This document shows, one piece after another, positions 8,829 to 16,914 of a stretch of DNA of 64,000 nucleotides (position 1 is the stretch's first letter; every line of letters starts with the position of its first letter). The notes under the pieces are model-generated. The model was given only the letters and a program-made list of their open reading frames with translations. It had not been told where the DNA came from and ran no database searches. This stretch comes from Halomonas campaniensis (GTDB lineage Bacteria > Pseudomonadota > Gammaproteobacteria > Pseudomonadales > Halomonadaceae). Position numbers and translations under genes: made by a program. The stretch spans positions 546,053 through 610,052 of the forward strand of contig NZ_JPUA01000034.1 in the NCBI RefSeq assembly GCF_002211105.1, in the 5' to 3' direction.

Positions 8829-8854
8829 GCAGCGGCTTGATTAAGTTGGCTTTA
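8829..8854 (-). promoter_or_regulatory. Possible sigma-28 (FliA) promoter of the chemoreceptor gene
   Basis: On the minus strand TAAA is followed after 14 bases by GCCGCTGC. The FliA consensus is TAAA-N15-GCCGATAA, so the match is TAAA plus five of eight bases with spacing one short. Chemoreceptor genes are frequently FliA-dependent, which makes this plausible but unproven. Confidence 0.35.
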
Positions 8855-8962
8855 TTTTTTGATATTGTAAAATGCTCGACCATAATAAAGTCGTATAATT
8901 AAACGTTTTTTTAAGTTTTTTTGGCTTTTTCGATAAAAGGCTGTTTGATAAGTGTATTATCG

Positions 8963-9457
8963 CTAAAGCACCTTATGCATCACATACGTATCGACAAAAC
9001 CATGGCGCGCATGGCGATAGGCGTTAGGCACGGTACCTACGATACTAAAACCAAGTTTCTGCCACAACGCAACGGCCACTTCATTGGTGGCCACCACGGC
9101 GTTGTACTGCATGGCGAGAAACCCCAGTTCTCGTGCCTGCTGCTGGGAGTGCTCGCACATGGCGCGTGCTACGCCTTTGCCCCGTGCGGCGGGGGAGACC
9201 ATATAACCACAGTTACATATATGATCGCCGGGGCCAGCTGCATTGGTTTTTAGGTAATAAGCGCCCAGCACTTGGCCCTTTTCATCCTTGGCAACCACGC
9301 TTGCATTCGGAGTTTTACACCATAACTGACGGGCGGCTTCAAAACTGATATTGGGATCAAACGCATAGCTCTCTTGTGCTTCAACAATGGCCTGGAAGGT
9401 GGGCCAAAAAGCAGCAAAATCGTCATCCGTTATGGGTGAGAAAGCGAGTGTGATCAT
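8963..9457 (-). CDS. GNAT family N-acetyltransferase
   Basis: Single-domain acetyltransferase of 164 residues. The acetyl-CoA binding motif is visible as ICNCGYMVSPAARGKGVARAMCEHSQQQARELGF (about residues 82-115), preceded by the beta-strand segment GQVLGAYYLKTN and followed by NAVVATNEVAVALWQKLGFSIVGTVPNAYRH, the usual motif B and C-terminal part. The substrate cannot be predicted. The gene is 23 bp downstream of the flavin oxidoreductase gene on the same strand, so they may be co-transcribed. Confidence 0.88.
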   Translation of the reverse strand: MITLAFSPITDDDFAAFWPTFQAIVEAQESYAFDPNISFEAARQLWCKTPNASVVAKDEKGQVLGAYYLKTNAAGPGDHICNCGYMVSPAARGKGVARAMCEHSQQQARELGFLAMQYNAVVATNEVAVALWQKLGFSIVGTVPNAYRHARHGFVDTYVMHKVL

Positions 9458-9480
9458 AACTATCCTATGCAGTCAAGCGC

Positions 9481-10473
9481 TTAGCGGGCGACCTCAGCCA
9501 CAATTTCGTAGCTGCGTAGACGGTCGGCGTGATTGTAAAAATCGCTATTAATCATCAGTTCATCGGCACCCGTACGTGCTTGGAACTCCTCAAGCTCTGC
9601 CTTAACCGTCTCAGGCCCACCAATAATAGCCGCACCTAAAAACTGGCTGACTTGAGCCTGTTCCATCGGCGACCAATCGAGCTGCTCAACTGGCGGCAGT
9701 GACTGAGTCGGTTTGCCGCGGATCAGGTTCAAGAATTTCTGCTGGGCTGTTGTGGCCAGGTAGTGAGCCATCGCGTCGCTCTCTGCGGCCATCACGGGAA
9801 GGCCGACCATGGCATGGGGTTTATCCAGGTGTTGCGAAGGGCGGAAGTTATCACGGTATAAACGCAGTGCTTCAAATAAATAGCCCGGTGCGAACTGAGC
9901 CGCAAACGCGAAGGGCAGGCCTAGTTTGGCTGCCAACTGCGCGCTGTAGCCACTGGAACCCAGTAACCAAACAGGCACATGGGTACCTTGGCCAGGCACC
10001 GCTTTCACCCGTTGCTGAGGCTCTGCATCGGCTAAGTAGCTGCGCAGCTCATTTAGCAGCTGTGGAAAGTCGTCGACACCCGCGTGAGCGTTGCGGCGCA
10101 TGGCCTGCATCGTGGCGCCATCCGAACCTGGGGCGCGGCCTAAACCGAGGTCAATACGACCCGGATAAAGCGTTTCCAGGGTGCCGAACTGCTCGGCAAT
10201 CACCAGCGGTGGATGGTTAGGCAGCATAATCCCACCGCTACCCACGCGGATGGTGGATGTTTGTCCCGCTATGTGGCCAATTAGAACAGCGGTTGCGGCG
10301 CTGGCAATGCCAGCAATATTGTGGTGTTCGGCGAGCCAGTAACGGGTATAGCCTAGCCGCTCGGTTAATTGTGCCAGGGCAACACTATCGCGAAAGGTCT
10401 CTGCGGCACTGCCGCCCTGGCGGATGGGCGCCAGGTCGAGGACGGAAAGTGCCGTGGATGCGAGTTGGCTCAT
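9481..10473 (-). CDS. LLM-class flavin-dependent oxidoreductase (luciferase-like)
   Basis: Predicted FMN-dependent monooxygenase-like enzyme of 330 residues. Features include the N-terminal [44 protein letters not shown], the [51 protein letters not shown] segment of bacterial luciferase-like proteins, and GTPETVK-like flavin region [15 protein letters not shown]. This closely resembles the YhbW-type subgroup often annotated MsnO8-like. No dedicated flavin reductase gene lies next to it. The substrate is unknown. Confidence 0.9.
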   Translation of the reverse strand: MSQLASTALSVLDLAPIRQGGSAAETFRDSVALAQLTERLGYTRYWLAEHHNIAGIASAATAVLIGHIAGQTSTIRVGSGGIMLPNHPPLVIAEQFGTLETLYPGRIDLGLGRAPGSDGATMQAMRRNAHAGVDDFPQLLNELRSYLADAEPQQRVKAVPGQGTHVPVWLLGSSGYSAQLAAKLGLPFAFAAQFAPGYLFEALRLYRDNFRPSQHLDKPHAMVGLPVMAAESDAMAHYLATTAQQKFLNLIRGKPTQSLPPVEQLDWSPMEQAQVSQFLGAAIIGGPETVKAELEEFQARTGADELMINSDFYNHADRLRSYEIVAEVAR

Positions 10474-10615
10474 GGGTCACCTGCAAATTAATTCGTGGGC
10501 GCGTAGAGTGAAAAAATTACTTAGCGCGCTTGGTAATTACACGTTATGCGGCCAGTGCAGATGAATTGCAAGGTGCCGATTATCCAGGTGGCGGATATAC
10601 ATGCTCGCTGGCTTC

Positions 10616-11308
10616 TCACTCCTCACTTAAAGGCGGAGTGGGACGGATAAGAATTTCATTCACATCGACATGGGCAGGCTGGGCAAGCGCGTAAATTACC
10701 GCATTGGCGATATCGCGATCGTCTAAGGCATAGGTCGGCGGTTCATCAAAAAAGGGCGTGTCGACCATTCCCGGTTCAATCAGCGTTACGCGCATGCCAG
10801 TGCCACGGAGTTCTTCACGCAGGTTATAGCCAATGCCGGTGACCGCCCATTTGGTCGCGCTATACATGGAGCCTGGTATCGTCGTGCGGCCTGCGGCTGA
10901 GCCAGTCAGCAATACATGGCCTTTGCTGCGTTTAAGGGCGGGCAAACAGGCTTGAATAGTGAGGCCCACGCCATAGATATTGGTGAGAATCATCTCACGC
11001 CATGCGTCGTGGTCGGCTTCACTAAAGCCGCCGGGCGAGCCACCCCGGCCAGCGTTGGCAAAGACGCCATCCAGGCGGCCAAAGGTTTCCAGCGCCTGCT
11101 CAACCATGGCTTGTTGCTGCTCCATGTTGGTTACGTCCAGCTCACATGCCAGCACATTTTCCGGCCCCAGCTCCTGGGCCAGTGCGGTGAGCTTGTCGCT
11201 AGAACGGGCGGCCAATACCAGTTTATAGCCCTCACGCGCGGCTGCTCGGGCGGTGGCTGCGCCAATGCCGCTGGATGCGCCGGTAATTAATAGCACGCCG
11301 TTTTGCAT
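10616..11308 (-). CDS. Short-chain dehydrogenase/reductase
   Basis: Classical SDR of about 230 residues. The cofactor loop TGASSGIGAATARAAAREG (TGxxxGIG) starts near residue 8, NAGRGGSPGG lies near 88, and the catalytic Ser ... YSATKWA (YxxxK) is present near residue 150, followed by LIEPGMVDTPFF. The ARSSDKL loop after the second strand with Arg suggests NADP preference. ATG 11308 is preferred to the in-frame GTG at 11317, since AAGGAG lies eight bases before the ATG but abuts the GTG. Substrate unknown. Confidence 0.9.
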   Translation of the reverse strand: MQNGVLLITGASSGIGAATARAAAREGYKLVLAARSSDKLTALAQELGPENVLACELDVTNMEQQQAMVEQALETFGRLDGVFANAGRGGSPGGFSEADHDAWREMILTNIYGVGLTIQACLPALKRSKGHVLLTGSAAGRTTIPGSMYSATKWAVTGIGYNLREELRGTGMRVTLIEPGMVDTPFFDEPPTYALDDRDIANAVIYALAQPAHVDVNEILIRPTPPLSEE

Positions 11309-11429
11309 GGGTTGCACTCCTTGCCTGATAAATCAAGTAAGCTTTTAGCATGGCTAAGGTGACGGCATCCTGCAAATATCGGCTTAAACTGCTGGCGGCA
11401 GTGCTGCTAAGTGGCCGTTAACGGCGGCG

Positions 11430-12707
11430 TTATGTATTTGCATCCTTACGTTTCAGCATCGCGGAGAGATCGAGAATAGCTTGAGCCATATCCGCCATGC
11501 TTTTGCTTTGATCCATCGAGGTTTTACGCAGAAAGCGGTAGGCCTCCTCTTCGCTCATCTCCTGGTGCGCCATGATCAGACCCTTGGCGCGTTCAATCAA
11601 TTTGCGTTCACGCAGTGCTTTGCGGGTATTTTCGAGCTCATCGCTCAGTCCCTGTAAGCGGCTAGCTTGGGCCTGGGTGAGTTCGATCAGTGAACGTCCC
11701 AGTGGAGAGGTGAGGGCGTTGGCAGTGAGGTCACCTAACGGTTGCCCATCATTAAGCGCCAGCAACTGTTCGCACGGCGCAGGGGCATAAGTACACGTCT
11801 GCGTTTTCGCTTTCTCTAAAGCATCCTCTGCCTGGGCAATTTTGCGGTGGCAAAGCACGCTCAACTGAGAGATCAGCGCATCTTCAACCATTTTCATTGA
11901 GTCGATACGCAGGGTGGTGAGTTCGTACCAGTTTTCACCCAGCTTATCCGGTGTCTCCTTGGGTAATGGTTGAGTTGCCGAGGGTCGCTGACAGGCGACA
12001 TCTCGCAGTTGGCAAATACCCGACAGCGTGCGTGGAGAAAGCTCTTTTTGCCATGCCTGTTGCGCTTCGGGGGTTGCAAACTCTACAAAGGTGTCAAAGC
12101 AACGCTGCTGATCCGTCATTAGCTGGTTTAGCAGGGCACGGTGGGGCTCGTCGAAGTGACCATGGGTAAAGCCAAAGGCGCCACAGGCTCGCTCTTGGCC
12201 CGCCAGCTCTTTACCTTGCATCAAATGGAAAATGGCCACTAGCGTGCGGGTGATGTCGGGATCGATAGCGGTGTCAGCGGCCTCAAATACAATGGACAGC
12301 AGTCCGCTGGTCAGTTGGTTAAACGCCTGAGTCGCCGCATCGGGTGTGATGGCAAAGGTATCGATGGCCTGGCGAAGGGCACCCAGCTCGTCAAGTGCAT
12401 ACCAAACGGCGGCGATCCGGCGCAGTAAGCGCGCGGCGGCCTGGGGGCGGGCTTCCTCGCTGAGCGCTTCCAGCCGTTGGCGCATTAATGTTTCGGCCTG
12501 CTGACTGTGCTGTCGGTAGGTGTCGCGGCGGGTTTTGAAGCGCTGCCCCTGGGAAACCAGGTAAATCGTCGATGCGCCACGTTCACGCTGGAGCATATGG
12601 ATAAAGCGGCTAATGTCGCCGACAATATCCGCAGTGGTGGCAAGGTGGGTAAGGTTGTCGATATCGCAACGGATGGCAGTTAAGAGCAGTTGCTGCGCTG
12701 AAGACAT
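11430..12707 (-). CDS. nasR: Nitrate/nitrite-sensing ANTAR antiterminator, NasR-like
   Basis: RNA-binding regulator of 425 residues. The N-terminal about 300 residues form an all-helical NIT-like sensor (SRFIHMLQRERGASTIYLVSQGQRFKTRRDTYRQHSQQAET near the start is typical), and the C-terminus is an ANTAR domain (ALRERKLIERAKGLIMAHQEMSEEEAYRFLRKTSMDQSKSMADMAQAIL). In Klebsiella, NasR binds nitrate and prevents termination in the leader of the nitrate assimilation operon. Here the gene lies 93 bp downstream of narK on the same strand, and a candidate ANTAR target precedes narK, so autoregulation is likely. ATG 12707 has AAGGAAA upstream; the longer start at 12752 lies in a hairpin. Confidence 0.9.
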   Translation of the reverse strand: MSSAQQLLLTAIRCDIDNLTHLATTADIVGDISRFIHMLQRERGASTIYLVSQGQRFKTRRDTYRQHSQQAETLMRQRLEALSEEARPQAAARLLRRIAAVWYALDELGALRQAIDTFAITPDAATQAFNQLTSGLLSIVFEAADTAIDPDITRTLVAIFHLMQGKELAGQERACGAFGFTHGHFDEPHRALLNQLMTDQQRCFDTFVEFATPEAQQAWQKELSPRTLSGICQLRDVACQRPSATQPLPKETPDKLGENWYELTTLRIDSMKMVEDALISQLSVLCHRKIAQAEDALEKAKTQTCTYAPAPCEQLLALNDGQPLGDLTANALTSPLGRSLIELTQAQASRLQGLSDELENTRKALRERKLIERAKGLIMAHQEMSEEEAYRFLRKTSMDQSKSMADMAQAILDLSAMLKRKDANT

Positions 12708-12739
12708 AGAGATTTCCTTGGTAGCTTGCCGCCTAAATG

Positions 12740-12778
12740 AAAACACTCCCATACCGCTAAATAGCTAGATGGGAGTGT
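12740..12778 (-). terminator. Stem-loop between narK and nasR
   Basis: A perfect 10-bp inverted repeat (ACACTCCCAT at 12743-12752, ATGGGAGTGT at 12769-12778, 16-nt loop) fills the gap between narK and nasR. On the transcribed minus strand the 3' arm runs into TTTTCATTT. It could be a leaky terminator that lowers nasR relative to narK, or an mRNA stabiliser; the T-run is short. Confidence 0.45.
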
Positions 12779-12800
12779 ACTCGAGTGTACTGGAAAGCGT

Positions 12801-14153
12801 TTAACGCAACGACAGGGCGCCTGCGCCAACATCATCACCAATCGCATCGCGGTAGGCTTTGGCCTCTTCTGCTTCAGTGGCATCACTAAAGCGCACCAGT
12901 AGCACACAGGAAGCCAGCACCAGTACCGTAAGGCCTAAATAGAACAACCCTTGTTGATAGCTCAGGCTTTCGCTGCGGAACAAAAAGGCTGCGCCTACCG
13001 CGCCTACGTTACCGCCAGCACCAACTATGCCCGCCACGGCACCCAGCGCCTTTTTATTGATAAATGGAACTACGCCAAAAGTAGCGCCTTCTGCCATTTG
13101 CACAAATAGGCTGAACACGAGCATGATGCCAATCGCGAGGCTCAAGACATGCATCTGCGAGAACGCTACCAACGCAATACCTTCGCAAACCAAGGCAATA
13201 AACAGCCAGCGAACGCGCCCTTTCAGGCCCCCTTGCTTGGCGAAAAGATCCGAGAAAACCCCTCCAAGGGTACGCGCAAAAATATTCATTAACCCGAACA
13301 AGCCAGCGATCATGCCCGCGGTAGCCAGAGTGAGATCAAACTTATCGAAGAAGTAGATGGCGGCAATATTGTTGATCGTCAGCTCCACGCCAAAGCAGAG
13401 GCCGTAGACAACGAACAGCGCCCACACACGGATATCCTTGGCGGCGGCTAAAAAACTTTGCGCGGCACCGTTTTCGCCGGAAGCTTCAGGTAGTTCACCC
13501 CGAGCGCGCAGTTCGCTGAAATTACCATTGGGGGCATCCTGGGTGAAGAACCAGTAACCAATACCGGTAAAGAGCATCACTACGCCAGGCACCATCATCG
13601 CCAGGCGCCAGCCAAAGGCCTCATTCACGCCCAGCATCAGCATGCCAGAGAAGATCAGCGGCATTAGAATTTGTGTGGTGCCACCACCCAGGTTGCCCCA
13701 GCCCGCGCTGGTAGCGTTAGCGGTACCAACCACATTGGGCGCGAACATCATCGACGTGTGGTACTGGGTAATCACGAAAGAGGCACCGATGGCCCCAATG
13801 GCCAAGCGCGCTAATAAAAAGGTTTCAAAGCTATCGGCCAAGCCAATGCCCATTACCGGGATTGCGCCCAATAGCAGTAGCCCAGTATAGGTTTTGCGCG
13901 GGCCGATCCGGTCACACAGTACGCCAATGGCAAGGCGTACTATCACGGTGATCGCCACCGAAGCGATAATCGTATTGCCGATTTGTGTTTGTGTCAGCGA
14001 AAGGTCTTCACGAACAATCGCCATAAGAGGGGCGATGCCGAACCAGCCAAAAAAGCAGATATGAAATGCGAACCATGAGAAGTGGAAAGCGCGCATCTGA
14101 GGGGTCGAGAAGTTGAATAACCGAATGCGGTTGGCTTTGTTGCGTATGTCCAT
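12801..14153 (-). CDS. narK: MFS nitrate/nitrite transporter, NarK/NasA family
   Basis: Twelve-helix major facilitator of 450 residues. The nitrate signatures are visible: RLAIGVLCDRIGPRKTYTGLLL (MFS motif between helices 2 and 3) and the Gly-rich AGWGNLGGGTTQILMPL, with a second NS-like region GAVAGIVGAGGNVGAVGAAFLF in the C-terminal half. Both conserved arginines of the pore region appear retained (VIVRLAIG and ARTLGGVFSD). Being followed by nasR and preceded by a sigma-54-like promoter, it is more likely an assimilatory nitrate importer (NasA role) than a respiratory antiporter. No nitrate reductase genes are in the window. GAGG lies seven bases before the ATG. Confidence 0.9.
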   Translation of the reverse strand: MDIRNKANRIRLFNFSTPQMRAFHFSWFAFHICFFGWFGIAPLMAIVREDLSLTQTQIGNTIIASVAITVIVRLAIGVLCDRIGPRKTYTGLLLLGAIPVMGIGLADSFETFLLARLAIGAIGASFVITQYHTSMMFAPNVVGTANATSAGWGNLGGGTTQILMPLIFSGMLMLGVNEAFGWRLAMMVPGVVMLFTGIGYWFFTQDAPNGNFSELRARGELPEASGENGAAQSFLAAAKDIRVWALFVVYGLCFGVELTINNIAAIYFFDKFDLTLATAGMIAGLFGLMNIFARTLGGVFSDLFAKQGGLKGRVRWLFIALVCEGIALVAFSQMHVLSLAIGIMLVFSLFVQMAEGATFGVVPFINKKALGAVAGIVGAGGNVGAVGAAFLFRSESLSYQQGLFYLGLTVLVLASCVLLVRFSDATEAEEAKAYRDAIGDDVGAGALSLR

Positions 14154-14240
14154 GGGATGGCCTCACGGGGCATAAAACGAGTTGATCGCTACGCAACGCA
14201 AACGAGTTAGCGCGTTACGCAAACAATTGACGAGAACATG

Positions 14241-14314
14241 CCTTCATCGTTGAAGGTCAGGCTCGACGCACTCGTACCCAGTTGGGCCTGGTCCACGCCT
14301 ACCACCACTGGTAG
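14241..14314 (-). promoter_or_regulatory. Candidate two-hairpin ANTAR target in narK leader
   Basis: On the minus strand the narK leader contains two hairpins, each with a 5-bp stem and a six-base loop with A at position 1 and G at position 4, the rule known for ANTAR antiterminator targets: CTACC-AGTGGT-GGTAG (14299-14314) and CCTTC-AACGAT-GAAGG (14241-14256). The 41-nt linker is long, and the first hairpin overlaps the start predicted from the sigma-54-like promoter, so only the second is well supported. I could not identify a clear poly-U terminator after them; a 9-bp stem with two G-U pairs follows instead. Confidence 0.45.
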
Positions 14315-14320
14315 TAGTTA

Positions 14321-14336
14321 TGCAGGTAGTTTGCCA
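14321..14336 (-). promoter_or_regulatory. Sigma-54-type promoter of narK-nasR
   Basis: The minus strand reads TGGCAAACTACCTGCA, with GG and GC separated by exactly ten bases as required for the -24/-12 elements of RpoN promoters; TGGCA and TGCA match the consensus. Predicted transcription start is near 14310, giving a leader of roughly 155 nt. Nitrate assimilation operons with a NasR leader in Klebsiella are NtrC/RpoN dependent, so the context agrees. Confidence 0.6.
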
Positions 14337-14415
14337 GCTGAAAGCTTATTTCTAAAAAATCAAAGTCTTAAAGAATTTACCCCCATGTGTGTGAAGGATG
14401 AATAGGCAAGCTTGT

Positions 14416-14437
14416 GCTGCATGATTGGGCATGCAGC
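14416..14437. promoter_or_regulatory. Palindrome upstream of the sigma-54 promoter (possible enhancer site)
   Basis: GCTGCATG and CATGCAGC form a perfect 8-bp inverted repeat with a 6-bp spacer, centred about 115 bp upstream of the predicted RpoN start site. That is a normal distance for an NtrC-type activator, although the sequence is not a close match to the NtrC consensus. The rest of the 14154-14499 gap shows no reading frame that I recognise. Confidence 0.4.
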
Positions 14438-14499
14438 GCGCATTTTGCGGCATCTTGGTGCTAAAAAAGGGGCAATTGGGCGGACTGAACGTGCAGCCA

Positions 14500-15519
14500 T
14501 TATTCATGTAAATAGACGGCATCAATATCAAGTGTGGAGTGGCTACCAATCGCATCGAAGTGTTCGCTTAGCCAGCGTTCAGCGGCAGCTTGGCCCTGTT
14601 CGAACAGGTGACATAGAAAAGCCCACTCGGAATTGGATTTACTCGAGACGGAGAGCCCCTCAAGCGCCTGCTCGCCGCTGATGCGGTGAAACAACGCCTG
14701 TTGATAGCAGTTTTCAATGCCTTGCTCATCAAGGGCATGCTTAAGCAGCGCAATCATGCGGATCTCTTTAATCAGAGCTGAGTTAAAGGTGATCTCGTTG
14801 AGGCGGTTCATAATGGCTGACGCCGAGGTAGGCACTTCATTGCGGCTGATGGGGTTGATTTGTATCAGTAGAATATCCCGTGCGCTGCACTCCTCCATGA
14901 GAGGAAACAGGGCGGGGTTACCCATGTAGCCCCCATCCCAATACGCTTCGCCATCGATCTCCACTGCTTGAAACATAAAAGGCAAGCAAGCGGAGGCCAT
15001 CACCGCATCAACGCTCATCTCCTCACGGCGAAACACCCGCTGTTTACCTGTGCGTACATTAGTTGCCGCGACGAATAGCTTAAGCTGCTGACATTGGCGC
15101 ACCCGCTCGAAATCAATGTGATCAGTCACGATATCGCGCAGCGGATTGATGTTGAGCGGGTTAAGTTGATAGGGGGAGGCCACTCGGCTTAACAGATCCA
15201 TTGCAACAAAGCCGGGTGAGTGATCCAGGCTCCAGTTGCCGGTCAATATATCCAAAGGGGAGCGGCGGATGGGACTGGCCATGCCTGCTCGACTCACCGC
15301 TTGCCAAAAGTCGTGCAGCGCTTGCCGTGCGGTCTCTTTATCGCCACGTGTCAGCGCATCGGCCATGACCACACCGTTCATCGCCCCAGCGCTGGTGCCA
15401 CTGATACCCTCAATTTCAATTCGGTCATCTGCCAGCAGGCAGTCAATGACGCCCCAGGTGTATGCCCCATGAGCGCCGCCGCCTTGTAATGCGAGGTCGA
15501 GCTTTTTGACCTTTGCCAT
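14500..15519 (-). CDS. Patatin-like phospholipase
   Basis: Predicted lipid acyl hydrolase of 339 residues. The oxyanion loop LDLALQGGGAHGAYTWGV is at residues 6-23, the nucleophile elbow GTSAG at about 40-44, and the second catalytic residue in WDGGYMGNPALFPL (DGG) near 190, giving the Ser-Asp dyad of the patatin family. There is no signal peptide, so it is probably cytosolic or peripheral. The C-terminal half (about 215-339) lacks recognisable motifs. It stands alone on its strand with narK downstream. Confidence 0.9.
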   Translation of the reverse strand: MAKVKKLDLALQGGGAHGAYTWGVIDCLLADDRIEIEGISGTSAGAMNGVVMADALTRGDKETARQALHDFWQAVSRAGMASPIRRSPLDILTGNWSLDHSPGFVAMDLLSRVASPYQLNPLNINPLRDIVTDHIDFERVRQCQQLKLFVAATNVRTGKQRVFRREEMSVDAVMASACLPFMFQAVEIDGEAYWDGGYMGNPALFPLMEECSARDILLIQINPISRNEVPTSASAIMNRLNEITFNSALIKEIRMIALLKHALDEQGIENCYQQALFHRISGEQALEGLSVSSKSNSEWAFLCHLFEQGQAAAERWLSEHFDAIGSHSTLDIDAVYLHE

Positions 15520-15621
15520 ATGCTTTTCCCATTGCTGCTGGTGAGGAAAGTTGTTTCAGTGAAACCAGCATGGCATAGGCGGCTAGATAAGACGAAAGGC
15601 TATTTAGCGCACGGTGGTTAT

Positions 15622-16746
15622 TTAAGGCGCCCCTGCAAGCGGTGAACGGTGGTTGGTTGAGTAGGGTGCTTCAAATATAGCGTGTTCCATAAGGTTATCC
15701 AGTTGAAGGGCGAGCTGCTGGCTGGCTTCTTCCATTACGCCCAAGGCAGCCAGTTGGCCATTGCGGTCGCCCAAACGGGCAAACTTCAGCGCTTCAGCAC
15801 CACTGTCGTGCATGCGGCGGTGGGGGGCCGCCAGTGCTCTATAAGCGTCGGTGCGAGCGTAGCGTTGGTGGCCCTCTCCCTGGTGATACCAGCGGCCCAA
15901 ACGACACTGGTGGTGATCCTCTAAGGGCGTGTCTGTGTTGGCAGAGAGAAGCTGCTTATAAAGACGGCATTTCCACACCGCATGATCAAGCTTCGCGGAG
16001 TGTAAAAACGCCGCGGTGGCGCTGTGATGGATTACCTTGTGCATATGCTGGGATTGGTCAGCAAGTTGATGCACTGCCTGCTTGGCTGTTTGCGCCGAGC
16101 GGGCAATCTCATCGTCAGCTAAGCGCTTTTTCACCACAGCCTGTGAGTGCACTCTTACCTGGCTATTAACCTGCTCCATCAGTTGGCTGAGCTGGTGACT
16201 TAAGCGGTGCATAGTCAGCGCGAGATGGTGCATGTCATCCGCAATGGCTGCCAACCCTGGTGACGCCTGGCTAGCCGAGTCAGCGCTGCCTATTAGACCC
16301 TGGCTATGGGCCGTTTCCAGCGCCGCGCTCACCGCTAACGCTTGGGCGTGGCCTGCATTGCGGGCGAGAGAGACCTGCAGTTGGCTTAGCGCATGTAACG
16401 TCTTTGCCAGCACTAGCGGGGGTAAGGCTTCGGCCTGCTCGGTGTCGAGACAATGCTGATCAAGGGTATCGACCGCCTGCTCGGCGGCGGCAATTAAATG
16501 GGCTGTCTCGGTTAGAGTGGCGCGCTCGCCGGCAAGCTGGTCAGCGAACTCCTGAAGGCCATTATTAAGAGAAGTCAGCATATCTGCGCCTCTCGCCTGC
16601 AGCATGCTGATGGATTGCGCTGGTTTCATCAGGTTTAGCAATCGGCAGCTGGGGGAGGGGGTAGCAGCATCAAGCTGAGTGCGTAGCTCGGCAACTTCCT
16701 GTTCGAGGCGGCGAATTTTTTGATATGGGTGCATAAAGGTGAACAT
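15622..16746 (-). CDS. Degenerate chemoreceptor-like protein with C-terminal CZB zinc-binding domain
   Basis: Soluble helical protein of about 374 residues. A short coiled coil (IRRLEQEVAELRTQL) opens it. Residues about 120-200 look like a decayed chemoreceptor signalling hairpin: ALAVSAALETAHSQGLIGSADSASQASPGLAAIADDMHHLA occupies the place of NAAIEAARAGE-GRGFAVVADEVRxLA but lacks the invariant tip. The C-terminus is a chemoreceptor zinc-binding (CZB) domain with LDHAVWK, HHQCRLGRWYHQGEG and APHRRMHDSG, supplying the His3-Cys zinc set. Loss of the tip argues against CheA/CheW binding. ATG 16746 is chosen over TTG 16776; neither has a strong ribosome site. Confidence 0.75.
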   Translation of the reverse strand: MFTFMHPYQKIRRLEQEVAELRTQLDAATPSPSCRLLNLMKPAQSISMLQARGADMLTSLNNGLQEFADQLAGERATLTETAHLIAAAEQAVDTLDQHCLDTEQAEALPPLVLAKTLHALSQLQVSLARNAGHAQALAVSAALETAHSQGLIGSADSASQASPGLAAIADDMHHLALTMHRLSHQLSQLMEQVNSQVRVHSQAVVKKRLADDEIARSAQTAKQAVHQLADQSQHMHKVIHHSATAAFLHSAKLDHAVWKCRLYKQLLSANTDTPLEDHHQCRLGRWYHQGEGHQRYARTDAYRALAAPHRRMHDSGAEALKFARLGDRNGQLAALGVMEEASQQLALQLDNLMEHAIFEAPYSTNHRSPLAGAP

Positions 16747-16914
16747 GGCAGAGACACCTACGGCAGATAGCAACACTTTGTGTTAATTTGTCACGAAGTA
16801 TTGCAGAGAGTTCCCGCGTACGCCTGATTTAGCGGCCGTAAATGATGAAATTGAGCTATCAATTATCACTAAGACTGAGGTTGTTAACGCTCACCTTTAC
16901 CAAAAGCCCTGATA

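Noticed and set aside
14256-14295. Additional ANTAR-like loops (ACTGGG, AGTGCG) between the two narK leader hairpins
   Set aside because: Each satisfies A1/G4, but the flanking bases do not form stems of three or more pairs.
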